A DNA stretch of 64,000 nucleotides. Source: Trichaptum fuscoviolaceum. Its lineage: Eukaryota > Basidiomycota > Agaricomycetes > Hymenochaetales > Trichaptaceae. This document shows positions 57,569 through 64,000 of the stretch, piece by piece. The stretch's first letter is position 1. Each line of letters opens with the position of its first letter. The notes beneath the pieces are model-generated. The model was not told where the DNA came from. It saw only the letters and a program-made list of their open reading frames with translations, and did no database searches. The stretch is from NCBI GenBank assembly GCA_910574455.1, contig CAJSYZ010000009.1, positions 496,001 through 560,000 of the forward strand, read 5' to 3'. Both the position numbers and the translations under genes were made by a program.

Positions 57569-60500
57569 TTATGACCTCCTACTGTCAAACTGTGAGGCTG
57601 GCGAAGGCAAGTCCGAGTCGTTCACAGGTAACGCATCTGTATCCCCCGACTCTTCAATGCCAGTTTCCAAGTCAGAGCGCCCACTATCTCGTGCCCAATT
57701 GGGAGCTCGCTCTTCTCCTGCGTCTGCCAAAGCTCCGAGGTCGTAGTCAACGCTCGCGGAGCCCGATGCCCCCCTTCGTCTTTCATGATCCTGGGCCAAT
57801 ATCTGGGAGCTTAGATCACCACGATGTTCGTTCTCAGATAAATGCTCCGCTCGCCGGGGAGATGGACCATCACCCTCGCCTCCATCATATGCTGCATCCA
57901 CCTCGATGGAAGGCACTGGCATTAAAGGAGTTAGTACTGCGTCCGCAATCACTCCGTTCGTCACATGAAGTGAGCATGCGGGTGTTGGTAATGCCGCGTC
58001 CTCGAGATAATATTGTAGACCCTCTTGTTCTACCGCCTGAAGGACAGGCAGGACGTTCTCGGTAAACAATCTAAGCAAGCTAGGATAGCCCCATAACATA
58101 TGCTTCATCCTTATATCTAAACCAAAGGCCGGAAAACTATGCACAGACGTCACCGAACGTTTTTCAGCTCGATGACTTCTGACGAACGAAACATGGTATT
58201 TGCGTACCTTTTGCCTTTCCATCGTTGAATACAGTAATCAAAATCATCGACAATCATCGAGGTTTTAAATGTTTTCGCCACAGCAAGGCGGAACTCTTCC
58301 ACGACTCGATCAACGTCTTCATGATCCTTACACAATGCTTTCACTCCGTTCGTGCCATGACCCTTGCCGATCTCAAGATCTTCGGGCGACGATTGTACAA
58401 CTTGTTTCCTGTCGAGTCCACGAGTCATCGTGGACATCGAGCGTTTCACTCCCCGAAGAGGATTTTTGTTTCGGACAGTGCGGCGAACGTGCCTGAAGAT
58501 TGGACGAAGAATGCGCTTTACCCAACGAACAGTAAGCACCAAAGCCCTCTTTGATTCCCGAAACGGTAGTCGGATAAGAATCAGAAACGTGCGTATGGCC
58601 TTCACGAAGAAATTTGGACGAGAAGATGGGTTGGCTGCCCATTCGGTAATGTCACCAATCATTTTGTTGACATGGACCACATGATCCTCACGAAGTAACA
58701 CCCTATCGAAGAGTTAGGTCATACAGCTGTGATGCATAAGTTGGGCAGTTCTCCGCACCAGAGGAGATTCCTTCGTATAGATTGGAGGAGATAAGTTGTC
58801 CATTTGGAACTGATAAAGTACCAGGTCGCCACGATCATGAGCCCGAGGACATGTAACGCCGTGAACGCGTTCGTCAGAGTTGAAACGTAGATAGGCTAGT
58901 TATTAAGGTTTGCTGTTAGCGGAGCTAAAAGAAGATAAAGGGTGCCACACACCTGAAGGGAAGAATACGGGAAGAGGTTGAGTCCAACGATAAACGTGAA
59001 AGCGGAAATGGCCAGGAAGACGATGGGAGACTTGGTGAGCCAGAGCTCTATGTATTTCGGAGGTTTGTAATTTGAGTAACTGAGCGAATTCCTTTGATTA
59101 GCGGATCTTTACCCCACAAATGAGAAACGCACACAGATGACTTCCTCCACATCATGCTCAATAGGCCATTGACGCCGGATGAAACGCTGAAAATAAGCGA
59201 CAAGAACCAGAGCAGGTTCACAGCGTTGTTCAGGCCGCCGACCGCGTTTTGGTACGAGAACTGGAGCGTGGTCGCCGTGATGCTGGAAAAGAAGGTTGCG
59301 ATAGTCGTCAAAGTAAGATACCGCGTCGTCGCTCGTTCCTCCTCCTCAGCGGCGAAAGAGGGAAGAGCTGATAGTGGACCGAAATGGTATGAGCCGAGAG
59401 TAACGACATCATAGCAATCTGCACTCGCCTTGTTCAGAAAACTTCCGGAACTCTTTGTTCACGTCCCCACACGCCTTGGTAAGCTTTGGAACGTTTCTGA
59501 AAAGGGTCTCAAGTTTCGCTTCCACGTACGTTTCCGCATCTGCAACAAGAAGTACAGTAAGTTCGCGAACGCTTTCGAAGGGAGGAAGCAGTCGGTACTT
59601 ATTGCCTCGAGTATTTTCTGATGTTAATTTCCGTAGTCAGTCATGTATTCTGTTTCGCAAGATTAAGGTAAACCCCTACTATTCATGTTTGCGACATCCG
59701 ATGAAGGTGACGAAAGGAGAACGCGTGTTTTTGGACATTCAATGTCTTATTCAAATCCGCGCATGTGACCTGAAGATCGGCAAGACGCCTGATAGCATAG
59801 AAAGTCGATTCTTCGGTTCCTACAGAGATTGTCAGAAGGTATGGTTTTTCCCTGAAAGAGTATCTACCGAAGTACGAACCTTCCGAAGTCGCAGCCAGAG
59901 CATCGTCAAACTCCGCGACTCTTACTACAGCACTGTTCAGTGCTTGGATTACCGTCAATATATGTTCACCACCAATGTGCTCGAAATGTCTTGCGAGATC
60001 TTGGAGCTAATCGATCACAATTAGCCTTGCGGTGTAGAAGATATGGACTTGAATAGATACCTCCATCTTCAGATCGTCCGATTTTCTATTGGCATAAGAG
60101 TGTTAGAAAGAGAGCACGAGATGAGTCAAAAGGCATACTCTTTATAGGCTTGGACATAGCCAGTCCGGGTCGTCTCTGTCAAGGGTTTATGTAGAACGAA
60201 GTTGGTTTCATGACCTGCATGCGAAAGTATTAATTAGGACCGTAAGAACGTAACCTCTGACAATTTCTGAGGTTCATCTTACCATCATCACTGGTTCCAT
60301 TTGCATCCGTCTTCTGTTCTGTTCGCGTTCAGTGCGATGGATATAAGCTCATTAATTCTGAGAGCCTTAAGCAGAGTTGAAGATACTTACCAAGAAATGG
60401 GTGCGAGCTTCCGACCGGCGCGGCCGCCATGCTTTCAAACGCATGTCGAAGCTTTCTAAGAAACTCGACATCCTCTGGGCTCGGATGCGGCAAAGCACAG

Positions 60501-60571
60501 GCCTCTGAAGGCTGGTGCATGATTTCTGCTCGTGAGCCGAACCGTGACCTGCGCTTCAGCTGCAAGTTCAA
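57569..60571 (-). CDS. Four-helix membrane protein of unknown function
   Basis: A multi-exon minus-strand gene. From 60571 it reads MNLQLKRRSRFGSRAEIMHQ and PSPEDVEFLRKLRHAFESMA. Small exons then give ETNFVLHKPLTETTRTGYVQ and LQDLARHFEHIGGEHILTVI. Four membrane segments follow: TTIATFFSSITATTLQFSY (~59290), NAVNLLWFLSLIFSVSSGV (~59210), SPIVFLAISAFTFIVGLNLF (~59000) and ALHVLGLMIVATWYFI (~58840). A basic helical cytosolic part comes next (58701-58213). The last exon (from about 58140) ends in an acidic, Ser-rich tail at 57569. The helices resemble those of uncharacterised Agaricomycete membrane proteins, and I cannot assign a role. The splice sites used have GT..AG borders; whether it is one gene or two is not fully certain. 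Confidence 0.6.
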
Positions 60572-62492
60572 TCCTCTCTCCCTCAGTTACAAAACTGAAA
60601 GAAATACGCACGAAACTAGGAGAGCTTTTCGATGAGGGTATCAAAGTACAGCGCGAATTAGAGGACCTACAAAGGCACGGAGAGTGTAGAGGTCAAGAGG
60701 CTGTGGGCTATCGTGGAGAAATCTGATTAGTGATGTGAAATATTGGCCGATGCATCATGCAACAACACGTTGCCGGAGGCAAAGCTTGACAATTCCGACG
60801 ACAATATACCTAACTCGGAGTCGATTACGATTGAATATCCAATAATTCTTGATCTTGAAGAGCCGGATAGTACAAAGGCGGAAGGCACAGTTGATGTTCA
60901 TCATTAATTTCGATGTTGATGGCATTTAGCGCCCAGGCTGAGGCTGTGCCAAACTGGCAGATTCTGCCACTGCAGTGTTCACTTCAACATCGCATTCTAA
61001 GACCTGTAAAAGTAAGCTAATGAACCTATCCGTGTTATATGGGCATCACCTAACTTACAGATGCTGATATTACGATTTAAAAAAAATAGGGAACACTGAT
61101 CCTCGTGGTTTTTGCTGGCCCGCGCGGCAATCTACGTTGACGAACACCATGGTAGACAGAACAGTCACGGTGCGGTTAGTTGCTAGCAGCGATGAAGGAG
61201 GGCAGAACTCAGAGGTGTACATCCACTCACACTTGCAGTGATGGTGGATGTATTGAGGATAGGAAAATGGTGTGTCGCTATTTCTTGCCACTCCAGCGCG
61301 CACCGCTCACTCTGATGTCCGCAATTTAAAGCATTATGCGTTCCATTCTCTGTGAAGCTTGGATGTTGAGGATCTATTGAGGCCACAGAGCTAACGCCAA
61401 GGTGATCGAGGAACAAAAGCAGGAAGGAAGCTTCTCTCTTGTAACATATGCGGTATGTCGCATTCTTTCTGAGCTATGATTCATTCATCCAATCTATCTA
61501 AAAGCCAGAATACTTGTTTCATCAGACGACCTTGGAATACCCTCGGCGACATCTTCAATATACTCGAGATTTCATCGTCCTCCGAACACTCAAAATGCCT
61601 AACAACGACCAGGGATGTCTATCTGGAATAGTGAGTCGCCAGTGTGGGATGACAATGTAGGATGTGGGAAGTAAGAGTCGTCTGGCTCGCACTGTAGGGT
61701 ATAAGCTTCTGTGAGTTTCGACCAGTTTATCTGTTGCTCGAAAAGTTAAATATTCGTCTGAAACCTAGCTCTCGGAAGGACGGCTTTCAAAATGGCGCTA
61801 CTGTCTATACACCATTCTGATGATACTAAGATCTGGCCAGCAATTGCGTTGTCACTGGCCCAGATTCAACGCCTTGGGCTTCTCTTGACTCACTCGGACT
61901 TTTCACGCAAATGGACATTCCCTGAACATTCGCTCGCCAAGTCACCACCTCCGTCAAGCAGTACACGTACTTAAGCACCTCCAGACGCATTGCTTCCCTT
62001 GAGCGACCCACCGTCGATCGGCTTCGCACATTCGCGGATGAAGGTAGTCATTGGATTTTGGTGCAGAGCTTATTTTTGAAGAGCGGGGAAGGAGGCTCCG
62101 TGAAGGTGTCACCTGTAAGTTGTCCCGATTTCATCATACACCAACCTTCACATCTGACATGCACTGCTTCTATCGTCTTTCTACAGATTCCGAGCAGCTA
62201 TCTGATAGAGCCACTTTACCGCTACTACACCACATTCTTCATTACCGTTTCCCCGTTGTAGTCCGCTACGCCTGGAGTCCTCCCTTTGTCCGAAACGCGT
62301 TAGCATCAATACTCGTCCGTGGCAGACCGTCGACATCCAGGTAGTCTAGTCCTGCGGCCTGGGATGAACCCGAATGAACCCGAATATTTTTAGCGGCTTA
62401 TTCCGACTGTGAGACAATGACAATTATACTCCCGCCCTGCCGCGGTACAAAAATGGAAGCGAAAGTTCGAGGCTGCTCGGAGCTCGGAAAGT
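60572..62492. other. Mostly non-coding stretch with a doubtful F-box-like remnant
   Basis: Near 61527-61620 the plus strand reads RRPWNTLGDIFNILEISSSS, then CLTTTRDVYLE, followed by a GT donor. It resembles the start of fungal F-box proteins (LPxEILxxIF..L..CLVNRxWY). Later frames up to about 62340 could belong to an F-box/LRR gene but do not join cleanly. The rest shows no feature. Confidence 0.3.
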
Positions 62493-62852
62493 ATGCAAGC
62501 AGAAGTTAGTAAGACACCCGCTTCCCGCCCACGGTGTCCGATGGGACTGAGCGCTCGGCCGGGTCATCTGCTGCTTCTAGCACCGGGTCATCTGCCTGTA
62601 GAACCTTCTCGTCCTCCACGTCCGAAGGCCTATACCTATTCTTTCCGAGCACTTGACTTCCGACCTCTGGAGGATATGCTTATCGATTCACGAAGCATGG
62701 AATGTTGGATCATTGATCAGCTAATCGCCTTTCACTCACCACCCGGAGACGTCGCCATCCCTTTCGTCATCGGGGCACATAGCTTACACGAGCCATCGCG
62801 CGGCGCCGGGATGGCGCGTTCGAGTTCGAGCACCTTCTCCGCGTCTGCGTAA
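62493..62852 (+). CDS. Unrecognised 119-codon open frame
   Basis: A GC-rich frame beginning MQAEVSKTPASRPRCPMG and rich in Pro, Arg and Ser. No family, signal peptide or membrane helix is visible. It lies directly upstream of the MARVEL-like gene promoter and could be spurious. Confidence 0.2.
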   Translation: MQAEVSKTPASRPRCPMGLSARPGHLLLLAPGHLPVEPSRPPRPKAYTYSFRALDFRPLEDMLIDSRSMECWIIDQLIAFHSPPGDVAIPFVIGAHSLHEPSRGAGMARSSSSTFSASA

Positions 62853-62928
62853 GCCACCACTTGACGTTGACAAAGTCCTAGAAGTCGGTCAGCGGGTCTG
62901 GATATGACGAGAAGAGCGTCGGATACCG

Positions 62929-62936
62929 TATATAAG
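62929..62936 (+). promoter_or_regulatory. Probable TATA box of the MARVEL-like gene
   Basis: TATATAAG lies 186 to 193 bases upstream of the ATG at 63122, in a context with a pyrimidine-rich leader (CATCAATTCACTGCAATCAACC) before the start codon. Confidence 0.6.
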
Positions 62937-63121
62937 CGCACTGCCTCGCTCCTCATCCCAGACATCAATTCACTGCAATCAACCAAGCTAATCAGCTAAC
63001 GAACTCACCGCCCACCTATCCTCGGGGCTTACGATCTTATAACGACCGCGGGCTTCATCTCCGTTTAACGACACTACTACCTCATCTACTTTCTTCGAAG
63101 CCACCCTTACTCTCTACACCA

Positions 63122-63709
63122 ATGGCATTCGGAAGATACTCTGGTCCCCGATCTGGGCTATACGCCTGCTTGGTACGTCGTCAGATCTGCTCAATTCTAA
63201 GTCGTGATTGCTAACTCCATCTGTAGTGGGTAGTCGCTCTTATAGAGCTAGCATTGACTGGCTACAGGATTCATCACACCGAATCCTCTGTGGCTAACAC
63301 CTACGACCCCATCGTCGCCGCCCTTCTCGTCACCTCCGCCCTCACTCTTCTATGGGTTCCCTTCGCCGCATTCGTCGGTCTGCGCAACACAACTTCGCGC
63401 TTCGGTGGCCTGCACCACGAGCTCGGCGGCGGCTTCGTCCTCTGGGTCATGTGGCTCATCGAAAGCGCCATCGCGACTAACAAGTGGCCGACGCGCACCT
63501 TCGCACGTGCGGTCGCCGAGGACAAGAAGCAGGGCAACATCCTCATCACCATCGTCGCCTTCGGGTGGCTTGCCTTCAGCGTCCTGAGCATCGTCAAGGT
63601 CTTCTTAGCCATGCACTATGCGCACGTTGCTGCCGGAGCACCGGCTGCGGTCACATCTGGCAAGAGCGACGTGAGGGAGAAGCCAGCGATTGCTCCGGTC
63701 AATGTCTAA
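63122..63709 (+). CDS. MARVEL-like four-helix membrane protein
   Basis: Two exons (63122-63172 and 63227-63709) join in phase to about 177 residues: MAFGRYSGPRSGLYACL then WVVALIELALTGYRIHH. Four membrane spans are visible: around the exon junction, IVAALLVTSALTLLWVPFAA, GFVLWVMWLIESAIATN and ILITIVAFGWLAFSVLSIVK. The tail is short and polar (KSDVREKPAIAPVNV). This layout, with a charged loop after the third helix (WPTRTFARAVAEDKKQGN), matches fungal MARVEL-domain proteins. These sit in the plasma membrane or vesicles and shape membrane domains. The specific role is not known. Confidence 0.8.
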
Positions 63710-64000
63710 GACGCTTTCGACGATCGGATGAATGAATGAACGACTTGGATGACTTACACTAACTTGTCACTCTACGAATTCCTTTCACCATCCATATTTT
63801 AACAATATTCGTCATTGCGACGCTATTTGGATTCCTTATAATGTTGTTCTTCTATCACAAGTTTCTTAGCAACTCATCTAATATTTAATACTTTCGCATC
63901 CGCTTCCTTTTATCTCATTCTTTATCTCATTCGTCACATAATTTTTGAGGTTTTCAAAATGAAAGAATATGTACAATATGTAGTACTACAAATTAGAGGT
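63710..64000. other. Downstream flank
   Basis: AT-rich sequence after the MARVEL-like gene, presumably its 3' untranslated region and intergenic DNA. Nothing else was seen before the window ends. Confidence 0.5.

Noticed and set aside
59455..60024. Plus-strand 189-codon frame in the four-helix protein gene
   Set aside because: The opposite strand carries spliced exons leading into membrane helices; this frame has no such features.

Overview
The window looks like nuclear DNA of a filamentous basidiomycete, most likely an Agaricomycete. The genes carry many short introns (about 45 to 60 bases) with GT..AG borders. Several families are ones I associate with mushroom-forming fungi: a 'MGQYW' F-box-like protein, DUF6533-type seven-helix proteins, fungal kinase-like proteins and secreted class 3 lipases. 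No species can be named from sequence alone. No tRNA, rRNA or CRISPR array was seen.

Left part (1 to 25.8 kb), mostly ordinary genes. A full-length ABCC transporter (+) is followed by a TLDc/OXR1-type protein (+), a small single-pass membrane protein (-), a MGQYW F-box-like gene (+) that converges on a secreted class 3 lipase (-), and a 711-bp MITE with 226-bp inverted repeats and a 9-bp target duplication. Next come a SKN1/KRE6 beta-glucan assembly protein (-), 3.4 kb without a recognisable gene, and a six-exon acyl/aryl-CoA ligase (+) ending in a peroxisomal AKL signal.

Middle (25.9 to 37.4 kb). A two-gene unit, TPR protein plus DUF6533 membrane protein, is duplicated in tandem on the minus strand. 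The second DUF6533 copy is a decayed stump. A type II membrane fucosyltransferase-like gene (-) and a broken kinase-like fragment follow.

Mobile block (37.5 to 47.65 kb). A class II element with about 372-bp terminal inverted repeats and an 8-bp target duplication (AAGGGCAG) has been split inside its right repeat by a chromodomain Ty3/Gypsy retrotransposon (40598 to 47326). The retrotransposon has near-identical LTRs and a GGCTG target duplication. Its primer site is an exact 11-base complement of a segment inside its own LTR, which points to Tf1-type self-priming.

Right part (48 to 64 kb). A second MGQYW gene (frameshifted) and a second lipase (8 codons missing) form a rearranged duplicate of the pair at 13 to 16 kb. 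Then come degenerate minisatellites, a 150-bp Harbinger-type MITE with TTA duplications, a NUC1/EndoG nuclease (+), kinase-like pseudogenes (-), a multi-exon four-helix membrane protein of unknown function (-), a gene-poor stretch with a doubtful F-box-like remnant, and a MARVEL-like four-helix membrane protein (+).

The housekeeping genes do not form one pathway. They cover export (ABCC), stress protection (TLDc), cell-wall glucan (SKN1), glycosylation (fucosyltransferase), CoA activation in peroxisomes and mitochondrial nuclease activity. What ties the window together is local duplication and decay around transposons. All gene models were spliced by eye, so distal exon borders are approximate.
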